Below are positions 15,482 to 23,566 of a stretch of 46,601 nucleotides of DNA, in pieces (within the stretch, counting starts at the first letter, position 1; each line of letters begins with the position of its first letter). The notes beneath the pieces were generated by a model. It did no database searches, had not been told where the DNA came from, and was given only the letters and a program-made list of their open reading frames with translations. This stretch comes from Neoluteolibacter marinus. GTDB lineage: Bacteria; Verrucomicrobiota; Verrucomicrobiia; Verrucomicrobiales; Akkermansiaceae. The stretch lies in NCBI RefSeq assembly GCF_014904755.1, contig NZ_JACZFQ010000126.1:1-46601 (forward strand), read 5' to 3'. The translations under genes were made by a program, and so were the position numbers.

Positions 15482-16890
15482 CAGGCGATGATCTCCCGGA
15501 TCGGCCCGTGCCCGTCCTCGACCAGCCGTGACACGGGGCCCAGCTCGGGGATGAACATCTTGGTGTGATCGATCCCGAGCTGATGGAGGATCGTCGCGTG
15601 GAGGTCGCTGTAGTAATGCGGATTCTCCACCGCCCGGTAGCCGACCTCGTCGGTGGCCCCGTGAATGATGCCGCCCTTGATGCCGCCGCCGGCCATCCAG
15701 GAGGTGTAGCCCTTCGGGTTGTGATCGCGGCCGGTGGTGTTCTGGGACCATGGCGTGCGGCCGAACTCGCTGGTCCAGACGACCAGCGTGTCGTCCAGCA
15801 TCCCGCGCTGCTTCAGGTCGCGGATCAGGCCGGCGATCGGCTTGTCGGTCGCCCGGCACAGCGGCTCGTGGGATTTCATGTCGCCGTGGGCGTCCCAGCC
15901 GCCGTTGCCGCCGCCGGAGTGGCAGATCTGGATGAAGCGCACCCCGCGCTCGGCCAGCCGCCGCGCCAGCAGCAGCTGCTTGCCGAAGTCCCGGGTGATG
16001 TCCTCATCCATGCCGTAGAGCGCCTTCACGTGCTCCGGCTCCTTCGAGAAATCGACCGCCTCGGGCGCGGACAGTTGCATGCTCGCCGCCAGCTCGTAGG
16101 CCTTCATCCGCGCCTGGATGTCGCTGTTGAGCGCATATCTTTGGCGGAACTCCGCGTTCATGCTTTCCAGCACCTTCATCTGCCGGTCGCGCTCGGCGGC
16201 CGGGGTGCCCTTCGGCGGATGCAGGTTCGGGATCGGCACCTCGCCCGCCTGGAAGGGCGTCGCGGAGACCGAGGCCCCGAGGTAGCCGCCGGTCAGCTGC
16301 ACCGGCGAGGACGGCCGGCCGATGTTCACGAAGCTCGGCAGGTCGCGGTTCACCGAGCCGAGCGCGTGGGACACCCAGCTGCCGAAGCTCGGGTGCTCGA
16401 AGGCGCGGCCGCGATGCCCGGTGGTGGTCTCGATCACCGCCGGGAAATGATTCCCCTCATGGCACCACATCGAGCGCACCACCGCGATGTCGTCGATCAC
16501 CCCGCCGACGTGCGGGAACCAGTCGGACACCGGGATCCCCGATTGCCCGTAGCGGGTGAAGGTGCGGTGGCAGGGGATCACCGGGCGCTTCATCTCGGCC
16601 AGGTTGTCGCCGAAGCCGATCGCGTCGATGAACTTGCCGACGTGCGCGTTACCCTTTGGGTCGAAGGTGTCGAGGTGGCTGACGCCGCCGCACATGAAAA
16701 GGAAGATCACCGACTTCGCCTTCGGCTGGAAATGCGGGCCGAGCATCGCGTCGGGGATCGCGCCGTCCTGGGCCCACAGCCCACCCAGCGCGGTGCCGAG
16801 GAAGCCGCCGCCCGCCTGGAACAGGAAGTTCCGGCGGGAAACCAGACCGCGGGAATCGAGGGGCGAACTAGCGGACATAGATGAATTCAT
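15481..16890 (-). CDS. DUF1501 Tat-exported protein (module 2)
   Basis: This 469-aa protein has a Tat signal (LVSRRNFLFQAGGGFLGTAL) and the DUF1501 pattern: VIFLFMCGGVSHLDTFDPKG, VRSMWCHEGNHFPAVIETTTGHRGR, FIQICHSGGGNGGWDAHGD, VVWTSEFGRTPW, TTGRDHNPKGYTSWMAGGGIKGG. It is clearly a different subfamily from the module 1 protein (longer, with GHRGRAFEHPSFGSWVSHALG), so the modules are not a recent duplication. It overlaps the end of the upstream DUF1549/1553 gene by 23 bp if started at the ATG at 16890, or by 11 bp from the ATG at 16878. Either indicates translational coupling. Confidence 0.88.
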   Translation of the reverse strand: MNSSMSASSPLDSRGLVSRRNFLFQAGGGFLGTALGGLWAQDGAIPDAMLGPHFQPKAKSVIFLFMCGGVSHLDTFDPKGNAHVGKFIDAIGFGDNLAEMKRPVIPCHRTFTRYGQSGIPVSDWFPHVGGVIDDIAVVRSMWCHEGNHFPAVIETTTGHRGRAFEHPSFGSWVSHALGSVNRDLPSFVNIGRPSSPVQLTGGYLGASVSATPFQAGEVPIPNLHPPKGTPAAERDRQMKVLESMNAEFRQRYALNSDIQARMKAYELAASMQLSAPEAVDFSKEPEHVKALYGMDEDITRDFGKQLLLARRLAERGVRFIQICHSGGGNGGWDAHGDMKSHEPLCRATDKPIAGLIRDLKQRGMLDDTLVVWTSEFGRTPWSQNTTGRDHNPKGYTSWMAGGGIKGGIIHGATDEVGYRAVENPHYYSDLHATILHQLGIDHTKMFIPELGPVSRLVEDGHGPIREIIA

Positions 16891-19018
16891 CGAGGTTGAA
16901 GATCAGCCAGCACAGCGCCTTGAGCCGGTCGGGGTCGCCCTGCAGGTAGTCCAGCGCACGGCCGGTCTCCGCCTCGTCCGGCGGCCGGCCCACGGTCAGG
17001 CGGTAGGCCTCGTCGACCGCCGCCTTCAGGTCGCCGCCGGCGCTTTCCCGCAGCCGATCGGCCAGCGCCGCGGAGGCGGTTTCGATCTCCGGGCTGTTCA
17101 TCAGGAAGAGCGATTGCGGCGCGGTCACGGTGCGGGTCCGCACCGGGCACGGCACCCGTCCGTCGTCCACGTCGAAGGTCTGCAGGAAGCCCGGCGTCAG
17201 GTCGCGGCTCGGCGAATACCCGCGGATCATGTACGAGGCCCGCCGTACCGTCGCCGCTTCCTTCCCGCGGCGGCCGCGGCCCGGCTCGAAGGACCGCCCG
17301 CCGACCGCGAGGTCGAGCTTGCCCGCCGCCGCGTGGATCGAGTCCCAGACCGGCTCGGCTTCCAGCCGCTCCAGGCGGAAGTGCCAGAGCCAGGTGTTGC
17401 CCGGGTCGGCCTGCTGGCTGGCGGCCTCCGCGGGTCCGCTTTCGGAGGCCATCCGATAGGCCCGGGAAGTCACCATCAGCCGGTGCATCCGCTTCATCCG
17501 GTAGCCGCCGCGCACGAACTCCGCGGCCAGCCAGTCGAGCAGCGCCGGATGCGTCGGTTCGCCGGCCTGCTTGCCGAAGTCGCTCGGCTGCTGGTGCAGC
17601 CCGGTCCCGAAGTGCCATTGCCACATCCGGTTCACCGCCACCCGGGCGAACAGCGGGTTCTCCGGCGCGGTCAGCCAGTCGGTGAAGGCCTCCACCCGGC
17701 CGTCGCGGAAATCGTAGTCGCCGCCCGAAAAAGGCCAACCCGGCTGCACCTCATTGTCCAGCTCCGGCCGGGCCGCGTCGCCGCTGGTCAGCACGTAGCT
17801 CTTCTCCTGCTCGCGGATCCGATCCACCTCCACGGTGTGGAAGACCGGGATCTCCGGCCCCCGCGGGCCGCTGCGGTCCACTTCGCCCAGTTGCTTTTTC
17901 AGCGCGCCCGCCTGCTTGCGGATCTCGTCCGGCAGGATCTCGTCGATCTTGCCGTCGTCGATCCGCAGGATCGGGAAGTAGTCATCGGCGATCTTCTGCT
18001 CCGCCACGCTGCGCGCTTCCTCCGGCTTGCGGATCACCTCCTTCACCTCGGCCGGCAGCATCTCCACCCGTTCCTCGTAGAGCTGGCTTTTGAAAGGCTC
18101 CAGCAGTGCGGCGAGCTCCTTCACCAGCGGCGCGCGCTTCTCGTCGCGCTCGGCCATTACCTTGCCGGCCTCGATCAGATCGTCCGCGCCCGCCAGCGTC
18201 ACCTTGCGCAGCACCAGCGGATCGAAGAGCGCCTTCATCGAATAGTAGTCGACCTCCGAGATCGGGTCGAACATGTGGTCATGGCACTTCGCGCAGCCGA
18301 CGGTCATCCCCATGAAGGCCGTCGAGACCGTGTCCACCGCGTTGATCGCCAGATCCTGCGGGCCCACCCCGGCGCCGCGCGCCAGGAAGCCCAGCGCGAA
18401 CAGGTCGCCCGGCCGCATTTCCTTCTCGCTGCGGTAGCCGGTCGCCGACATCTGCGTCCGCTCGTCGGACCGGCGGCCGGTCAGCTGGACCTGCACGAAT
18501 TCATCGTAGGGCACGTCATCCGCCAGCGCGTCGATCACCCAGTCACGCCACAGGTGGATCCCCGGCGCGGCGGTCATCCGCTCGTCCGCGTCCGAGTAGC
18601 GCAGCACATCCAGCCAGTGCCGCCCGTAGCGGACCGCGTGCTGCTCGCTTTCCAGCAAGCGGTCGACGACCTTCTCGTAGGCATCCGGCGAGGAATCGGC
18701 CAGGAAGGCCTGCTGATCCTCCGGGGACGGCGGCAGGCCGATGAGATCCAGATAGACGCGCCGCAGCAGCACCAGCTTGTCGGCCGGGCCGACCGCCTCC
18801 AGCCCGCGCGACTGCCGCTCCACCTCCAGGAAGCGGTCGATCGGATTTTCCCCGGCGGCCTCCAGCGCTGGCACCGGCGGCTCCACCACGGGCGCCAGCG
18901 ACCACCATGGCTCGTCCGCGCCCGCCGGCTCCGCGGCCGGCAGGGTGCCGCCGGCCAAGAACGCCGCGGCGATGATCCCGCCGAACTTCACGCCCGTTCT
19001 GTTTGTTCCGGATACCAT
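16868..19018 (-). CDS. DUF1549/DUF1553 secreted protein with CxxCH motif (module 2)
   Basis: This 716-aa exported protein begins with a signal peptide (FGGIIAAAFLAGGTLPAA). The DUF1549 part carries LVLLRRVYLDLIGLPPSPED, RYGRHWLDVLRYSDADE, and GCAKCHDHMFDPISEVDYY, with C242-x-x-C-H246. A helical middle region (about 265-400) leads to DUF1553 with NRMWQWHFGTGLHQQPSDFGKQ and TAPQSLFLMNSPE. This type resembles the PSD1-associated group, but no separate planctomycete cytochrome c domain is visible at the N-terminus. It is the first gene of the minus-strand module whose second gene is DUF1501. It starts 49 bp after the stop of the beta-lactamase-fold gene, so read-through is possible. Confidence 0.9.
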   Translation of the reverse strand: MVSGTNRTGVKFGGIIAAAFLAGGTLPAAEPAGADEPWWSLAPVVEPPVPALEAAGENPIDRFLEVERQSRGLEAVGPADKLVLLRRVYLDLIGLPPSPEDQQAFLADSSPDAYEKVVDRLLESEQHAVRYGRHWLDVLRYSDADERMTAAPGIHLWRDWVIDALADDVPYDEFVQVQLTGRRSDERTQMSATGYRSEKEMRPGDLFALGFLARGAGVGPQDLAINAVDTVSTAFMGMTVGCAKCHDHMFDPISEVDYYSMKALFDPLVLRKVTLAGADDLIEAGKVMAERDEKRAPLVKELAALLEPFKSQLYEERVEMLPAEVKEVIRKPEEARSVAEQKIADDYFPILRIDDGKIDEILPDEIRKQAGALKKQLGEVDRSGPRGPEIPVFHTVEVDRIREQEKSYVLTSGDAARPELDNEVQPGWPFSGGDYDFRDGRVEAFTDWLTAPENPLFARVAVNRMWQWHFGTGLHQQPSDFGKQAGEPTHPALLDWLAAEFVRGGYRMKRMHRLMVTSRAYRMASESGPAEAASQQADPGNTWLWHFRLERLEAEPVWDSIHAAAGKLDLAVGGRSFEPGRGRRGKEAATVRRASYMIRGYSPSRDLTPGFLQTFDVDDGRVPCPVRTRTVTAPQSLFLMNSPEIETASAALADRLRESAGGDLKAAVDEAYRLTVGRPPDEAETGRALDYLQGDPDRLKALCWLIFNLDEFIYVR

Positions 19019-19067
19019 GGATTCGTGCGGACCTTCATTGCCGTGAATGGGTTTTCCAAATTCGAAA

Positions 19068-20165
19068 TCATTTCTCCTCCGGCTTCTCCTTGGCCACCAG
19101 GGCCGAGGTCGCCTGCTTGAGCTCCGCCACGCCCGCCGGATCCGGCGCCAGCGCCTCCGCCTGAAAGCCCGCCGGCAGGAAGTCCCAGATCACGTTCAGC
19201 TCCTTCTGCATGTCACCGGTCTGCGAGGTGCTGGCGAGCACCGCATCCTGACCGGGGAACACCACACAGAACTGCCCTTGGGCCCCGTCCGCGCGGTAGG
19301 CGTCGTGCTGGCAGCGCCAGAAGTGGTAGCCGTAGCCTTGCCGCCAGTCCGGCCCCTGGGTGCGGTTCTCCTCGGCATTCGACACCTGCTTCGCGGTCGC
19401 CAGCTCCACCCATTCCCGCGGGATCAGCTGCTTGCCCTGCCACTCGCCTTTCTGCAGGTAGAGCTGGCCGAACTTCGCCACATCCTCGGTTTTGAGGAAA
19501 AGTCCGTAGCCGCCGATCGAGACCCCTTCCGGGCTCTGGTCCCAGCGCGGGATGTCGATCCCGAGCGGCTCGAACAGGCGCGGCGTCAGGTAGTCCCGCG
19601 CCGTCTTCTCCGTGACCTTGGTGACGATCGCCGACAGCACGTAGCTGCCCGGCGTGTTGTATTTGAAGAAGGTCCCGGGTTTGTGGGTCACCGGGTAGGC
19701 CAGGAATTCCTTCACCGTCGGCGCGTTCCAGGTCATCTTGGGTTCCGCGTCGTGACCGCAGGTCATCGTCAGCAGGTCGCGCACGGTCATCGCCTTCAGG
19801 TTCTCCGAGGGCTCGGCCGGCGCGTCATCGGGGAAGAACTTCAGCACCGGGTCGTCCAGCTTCAGCTTTCCGTCCGCGATCGCCAGCCCCACCGCGGTGG
19901 AGGTGAAGCTTTTAGTCACCGAAAACATCACGTGCGGCTTGTCCGCCGCCTCCGGCTTCCACCAGCCCTCGGCCAACACCTCACCATGCCGCAGGATCAT
20001 CACGCTGTGCATCGTGTCGACCTTCCGGTCGGCTGCCGTGACCAGATCGAGGATCGTCCGCGAAGCCACCCCCGCGGCCTCCGGCGTTGTTCGTGGCAGC
20101 GGCGCGGCCGCCGCGCTGGCGAGCAGCAGTGCCAGGAGGGTGGTGATACAGGATCGGGCTTTCAT
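19068..20165 (-). CDS. Exported beta-lactamase-fold (class C) serine hydrolase
   Basis: The protein has 365 aa from the ATG of MKARSCITTL, the start that gives a proper signal peptide (LLALLLASAAAAP). The beta-lactamase-related fold is shown by FSVTKSFTSTAVGLAI, with the nucleophile Ser82 and Lys85 of the SxxK motif, LTMTCG (the helix after the first motif), and Tyr169 in FFKYNTPGSYVLSAI as the YxN-like motif. DVAKFGQLYLQKGEWQGKQLIP is the usual C-terminal family phrase. Members include esterases, D-aminopeptidases and penicillin-binding-like proteins; I cannot choose among them, and true beta-lactamase activity is not implied. A 303-bp non-coding region precedes it. Confidence 0.88.
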   Translation of the reverse strand: MKARSCITTLLALLLASAAAAPLPRTTPEAAGVASRTILDLVTAADRKVDTMHSVMILRHGEVLAEGWWKPEAADKPHVMFSVTKSFTSTAVGLAIADGKLKLDDPVLKFFPDDAPAEPSENLKAMTVRDLLTMTCGHDAEPKMTWNAPTVKEFLAYPVTHKPGTFFKYNTPGSYVLSAIVTKVTEKTARDYLTPRLFEPLGIDIPRWDQSPEGVSIGGYGLFLKTEDVAKFGQLYLQKGEWQGKQLIPREWVELATAKQVSNAEENRTQGPDWRQGYGYHFWRCQHDAYRADGAQGQFCVVFPGQDAVLASTSQTGDMQKELNVIWDFLPAGFQAEALAPDPAGVAELKQATSALVAKEKPEEK

Positions 20166-20468
20166 GAAGTTTCGCAGCGGGACCGGGCATTCTGCGGACG
20201 GCAAGCAAACCTGCCCGCCAAGGCGGAACGCCGCACCGCAGGCGCGTCTTTCGGACGCGCTCTGTCATCCGGTGATGATCCACCGGCGGCCGGGAATCTC
20301 AATTTTAGAACAACATCCCCCACGAATGAGGAGGGAACCGCCCCCCCCTTTCATCGCCACGCATCCCCTCTCAATCCGGCGCCCGGTTCCTCAGGAAACA
20401 TCCCACTTCTACGCCCGCCGGAACTTCATGGTCCGCCTTGCCACCCCGCCCCCCCCGCGAGACCGGAC
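20166..20468. other. 303-bp intergenic region with hairpins and two C8 tracts
   Basis: No gene is supported here. A 7-bp stem GCGCGTC / GACGCGC with a TTTCG loop occupies 20242-20260. A 6-bp stem CCGGTG / CACCGG occupies 20269-20286. Two runs of eight C lie at 20341-20348 and 20449-20456. The region is downstream of the esterase and upstream of the beta-lactamase-fold gene, both on the minus strand. The hairpins may be extragenic palindromes or weak terminators; neither has a T-run. Confidence 0.5.
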
Positions 20469-21626
20469 TCAGTGAGCGTCGCCGTTGAAACCCGGAACCT
20501 GGTTCGGTTTCGCCGCACCTGCCGGAACCGGATGCGCCTCGTCGAAAACCCGCAGGCCCGCGGCATCGAGGATCCCGACCTTGTCCTCGGCCGCACACCC
20601 GGCATCCAGCTTCCACCGCCGCGCGACAAACTCATACAGGGCCTCGCGCTTGTCCTTGCCGTAGTCGTGTTTCCCCTCCAGAAAGTGGGCATTCTCGACC
20701 TGGTCCGCCTGGCCAAAGAACCCGTAGATCCGTTGCAAATGCGGGAAAACGTCGTCCGGCGTGTGGGCGGTCCAGTCGCCGCCATCGGAAATCACCAGCA
20801 TCGGCTTGGGCGCGATTACCCCGGCGATCTCGACCGGGTTGGTTACATGCCCCGGCCGGACGTGGATCGGCATGCCGCTTTCGCAAACGCAGCCGCCGTA
20901 GAAGTAGGACGAGACCATCGCGCAAGGGACCGACATGCTGACCCTGTCGTCGACGGCCGCCAGCTGCATGGTCAGGGTGCCGCCACCCGACGCGCCGGTG
21001 ACCAGCACCCGCGAACGGTCCGCGCCGTCGAGTTCACACATGAAATCCAGCACCCGGATCGCGTTCCAAAGCTGCAAGCCCAGCACCCGCGGATCGAAGT
21101 CGTGCTTCCAGCCGAGCAGCATCGATTCGCCGAAGCCGATCCCGTCGAAGGCGAACACCGCACAACCCATCCGCGCCAAACTTCCGCAGCGCTTCTGCAT
21201 GTCGTCGCGGAAGCGACCGTGCTCGCGGAGGTCCTTTCCTTGCCAGTGGCCGTGCGGACACAGCACCAGAGGCATGTCTTTCCGTGCATCCGGCAGGTAC
21301 AGGTTGCCGGTGACGAAAAATCCCGGCAGCGACTCGATCGCGACATTCTCGACCTGGTAGCCATCCTGATTTTGAGGCGAATGGCGGATCGGATTCAGCG
21401 CTCCTTTTGCCGGCAAAGGCCACAACCCCGCCCCTTCGAGGATTCCCTGGCGGATACGCTTCGCCTTGGACTTCCAGGATTCGCGATCCTCATACTCCTT
21501 CGCCCGCGCGGCCAGGTCCGCCTTGCCTTCCTCCGGGGTGAACACCCGCCCCTGCCGGAGTTCCTGCCCGCCCGCCATTCCCGACCATCCGACGACGCCA
21601 ATTGCCACCCATTTTGCCCAACGCAT
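20469..21626 (-). CDS. Secreted acetyl-xylan-esterase-like alpha/beta-hydrolase
   Basis: The protein has 385 aa from the ATG of MRWAKWVAIG; this start yields a signal peptide ending near MAGGQE. The hydrolase core has LVLCPHGHWQGKD (oxyanion-side HG), CAVFAFDGIGFGES, and the nucleophile elbow GASGGG with Ser213. MLVISDGGDWTAHTP is a candidate acid-bearing loop, and FLEGKHDYGKDKREALYEFVARRW provides the catalytic His. The pattern fits the acetyl-xylan esterase/dienelactone-hydrolase-like group common in polysaccharide-degrading Verrucomicrobiota. Deacetylation of a glycan is plausible but unproven. The gene lies between the hydroxyacid dehydrogenase and the beta-lactamase-fold gene, with gaps of 120 and 303 bp, so it may be its own unit. 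Confidence 0.82.
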   Translation of the reverse strand: MRWAKWVAIGVVGWSGMAGGQELRQGRVFTPEEGKADLAARAKEYEDRESWKSKAKRIRQGILEGAGLWPLPAKGALNPIRHSPQNQDGYQVENVAIESLPGFFVTGNLYLPDARKDMPLVLCPHGHWQGKDLREHGRFRDDMQKRCGSLARMGCAVFAFDGIGFGESMLLGWKHDFDPRVLGLQLWNAIRVLDFMCELDGADRSRVLVTGASGGGTLTMQLAAVDDRVSMSVPCAMVSSYFYGGCVCESGMPIHVRPGHVTNPVEIAGVIAPKPMLVISDGGDWTAHTPDDVFPHLQRIYGFFGQADQVENAHFLEGKHDYGKDKREALYEFVARRWKLDAGCAAEDKVGILDAAGLRVFDEAHPVPAGAAKPNQVPGFNGDAH

Positions 21627-21746
21627 CCGGAGAATCTGCCCGGGGAATCGCGGGCGGTCGATACCACAAAGCAGGCGGTCTGGACGGATGGCATTCACCG
21701 CAATGGCAATGCAGGCGACGAACTCGATCCGGCCCGCAACTCCTGT

Positions 21747-22736
21747 TCAGGAACGAACCTCGGTTGCCAGATCGGTCTCGCCGCGCTCGTACGCATCGAG
21801 GTTGTCCAGCGTCACCGAGGTGATGTTGGACAACGCCTCCGCGGTGAAGAATGCCTGGTGCGAGGTCACCAGCACATTGGGAAAGGTCATCAGCCGCATC
21901 AGCCGATCGTCGTCGATCACCACGTCGGACAGGTTCTCGAAGAAGATTCCCGACTCCTCTTCGTACACGTCCAGCGCCAGCCCCCCGATCTTGCCCGACT
22001 TGAGGCTCCGGATGACCGCCGCGGTATCGACCAAGCCGCCGCGCGAGGTGTTCACCAGCAACACACCGTCGCGACAGCGGGACAGGGCCTCGTCGTCGAT
22101 CAGGTGATGGGTCGCCGGCGTCAGCGGACAGTGCAGGGTGATCACATGGGACTCCGCCAGCAGCTGCTCCAGCGGGACGTAGGAGGCCCCCGCCGCAACC
22201 GCCGCCTCGTTCGGATAGGGGTCGCTCGCCAGCACCCGCACGCCGAAGCCGCTGAGCAGTTTGCAGAAGATCAGCCCGATCCGGCCGGTTCCGATCACAC
22301 CGATCGTCTTGCCGTGAAGGTCGAATCCCAACAGCCCCTTCAGCTCGAAGTTGCCGTCGCGCACCCGGCTGTAGGCCCGGTGGATATGACGGTTGGCGGC
22401 CAGCAGCAGGGCCAGGCAGTATTCCGCGACCGCATGCGGTGAATATTCCGGCACCCGCATCACCCGCACCCCGTGATCCGCCGCGGCCGCCAGGTCGACG
22501 TTGTTGAAGCCGGCGCAGCGCAGCGCGATCAGGCCCACCCCGCCTGCCGCCAGCTCGCGGATGGTGTCGCGGTCGACCTCGTCGTTCACAAACACGCACG
22601 CCGCCTGGCAGCCCTTCGCCAGGCCCGCGGTTTCGGCCCGCAGGCGATTCTCGAAATAGCGGAACTCATGATCGCTCCCGGCGGCATCGAAATACTCGCG
22701 GTCATGCGGCTTGGTGGAAAAAACGGCAACCTTCAT
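21747..22736 (-). CDS. ldhA: D-lactate dehydrogenase-type 2-hydroxyacid dehydrogenase
   Basis: The protein has 329 aa from the ATG of MKVAVFSTKPHD. It fits the fermentative D-lactate dehydrogenase group: RCAGFNNVDL, VPEYSPHAVAEYCLALLLA and the NAD-binding TIGVIGTGRIGLIFCKLL. The catalytic set of D-2-hydroxyacid dehydrogenases is covered by LVNTSRGGLVDT (Arg), LDVYEEE (Glu) and VTSHQAFFTAEAL (His). It reduces pyruvate to D-lactate with NADH in the cytoplasm; a related 2-ketoacid substrate is possible. It is divergent from the TetR/CecR regulator and its promoter probably lies in the shared 146-bp gap, so the repressor may also affect it (inference). Confidence 0.85.
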   Translation of the reverse strand: MKVAVFSTKPHDREYFDAAGSDHEFRYFENRLRAETAGLAKGCQAACVFVNDEVDRDTIRELAAGGVGLIALRCAGFNNVDLAAAADHGVRVMRVPEYSPHAVAEYCLALLLAANRHIHRAYSRVRDGNFELKGLLGFDLHGKTIGVIGTGRIGLIFCKLLSGFGVRVLASDPYPNEAAVAAGASYVPLEQLLAESHVITLHCPLTPATHHLIDDEALSRCRDGVLLVNTSRGGLVDTAAVIRSLKSGKIGGLALDVYEEESGIFFENLSDVVIDDDRLMRLMTFPNVLVTSHQAFFTAEALSNITSVTLDNLDAYERGETDLATEVRS

Positions 22737-22835
22737 GCAACCCAAAGGGCCAGCAGGATCCATACGGATCAAGGGAACTTTTCGCGCCCGCTGCAACGGA
22801 TCCCTGATTCGCGGCGACCGGTGGTCACACTCTTT

Positions 22836-22876
22836 TTATACGTTCGTTTGACTTTATTCAACGCTCGTTCAATTTT
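22836..22876. promoter_or_regulatory. Divergent promoter region with candidate TetR-family operator repeats
   Basis: This is an AT-rich island in GC-rich DNA. Direct repeats CGTTCGTTTGA (22841-22851) and CGCTCGTTCAA (22862-22872) are 21 bp apart, two helical turns, as expected for a dimeric repressor bound twice. A -35-like TTGACT (22848-22853) and a weak AATTTT -10 (22871-22876) give a 17-bp spacer toward the plus-strand GTG at 22883. That would place transcription start at or near the start codon. On the minus strand TATAAA with TTGAAT 15 bp upstream could serve ldhA. Auto-repression by the adjacent regulator is an inference from position and family habit. Confidence 0.5.
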
Positions 22877-22882
22877 CCGTCC

Positions 22883-23566
22883 GTGCAGCGGGAACTCTTT
22901 CCATCCACCCCGAACAAGGGCGAACAGGCTCGGCGCAAGCTGCTGCTGGCCGCCTTGAAAAAGTTCGGCGACAAGGGCTATGACAACGCCTCGGTCCGCG
23001 AGATCGCCGACGAGGCGGGACAGAACGTGGCGGCGATCGCCTACTACTTCGGCAACAAGGAGAAGCTTTATGCCGCGGTGCTACAGGGCATCGCGGCACA
23101 CATCGGCGGCCTGTTCCGCGGCATCGCCGACGATGCCGAAGAGCGGCAGGCAGCCGGCACCCTCGGCCCCGCCGCGGCGGCGGAGGTGATCAAGCGCATG
23201 CTCCGCACCCTGCTCGGTGAACAATTCGGCGGCGAGTTCGAGAAAATCCGCAACGTGATGATGCGCGAGCAATCGTCGCCCAGCGACAGCTTCGGCCTGC
23301 TTTACAAGGACATGCTCAAGCCGACCCACGAGCTGCTCACGCGGATGGTCGGCACGGCGATCGGCGAGGACCCCGCCTCGCCCGTCACCATCCTGCGGGC
23401 CCACGCCCTGATCGGCCAGGTGCTGGCCTTCGCGATGGCCCGCGAAACCATCCTGCGCCGGCTCGGCATCAAGAAGCTCGGTGCCGAACACGCCGCGATG
23501 ATCGGCGACATCCTCGACGAACACATCGAGGCCGTCTGCCTCGGCCTCAACCCCGCAACCCGATGA
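22883..23566 (+). CDS. cecR: TetR-family regulator with CecR-type C-terminal domain
   Basis: The protein has 227 aa with a GTG start. The N-terminal TetR helix-turn-helix is clear: ARRKLLLAALKKFGDKGYDNASVREIADEAGQNVAAIAYYFGNKEKLYAAVL (described by position, residues 16-67), with the standard YYFGNKEKLY recognition end. The rest matches the DUF1956/CecR ligand domain, including EVIKRMLRTLL and FEKIRNVMMREQSSPS. In E. coli, CecR controls ybhGFSR, and here the same exporter follows directly, overlapping by 4 bp (ATGA). It is likely an auto-regulating, ligand-released repressor of the efflux operon. The symbol rests on domain type and gene order; the inducer is unknown. Confidence 0.85.
   Translation: MQRELFPSTPNKGEQARRKLLLAALKKFGDKGYDNASVREIADEAGQNVAAIAYYFGNKEKLYAAVLQGIAAHIGGLFRGIADDAEERQAAGTLGPAAAAEVIKRMLRTLLGEQFGGEFEKIRNVMMREQSSPSDSFGLLYKDMLKPTHELLTRMVGTAIGEDPASPVTILRAHALIGQVLAFAMARETILRRLGIKKLGAEHAAMIGDILDEHIEAVCLGLNPATR

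Noticed and set aside
19068-20165. Antibiotic-resistance beta-lactamase
   Set aside because: SxxK and Tyr motifs fit the broad class C-like hydrolase fold, but sequence and length fit esterase/peptidase-type members equally well; resistance cannot be claimed.
19047-22442. Open plus-strand frame of over 1100 codons
   Set aside because: Antisense to three clearly identified minus-strand genes (beta-lactamase-fold, esterase, hydroxyacid dehydrogenase); His/Arg/Gln-rich shadow translation without domains.
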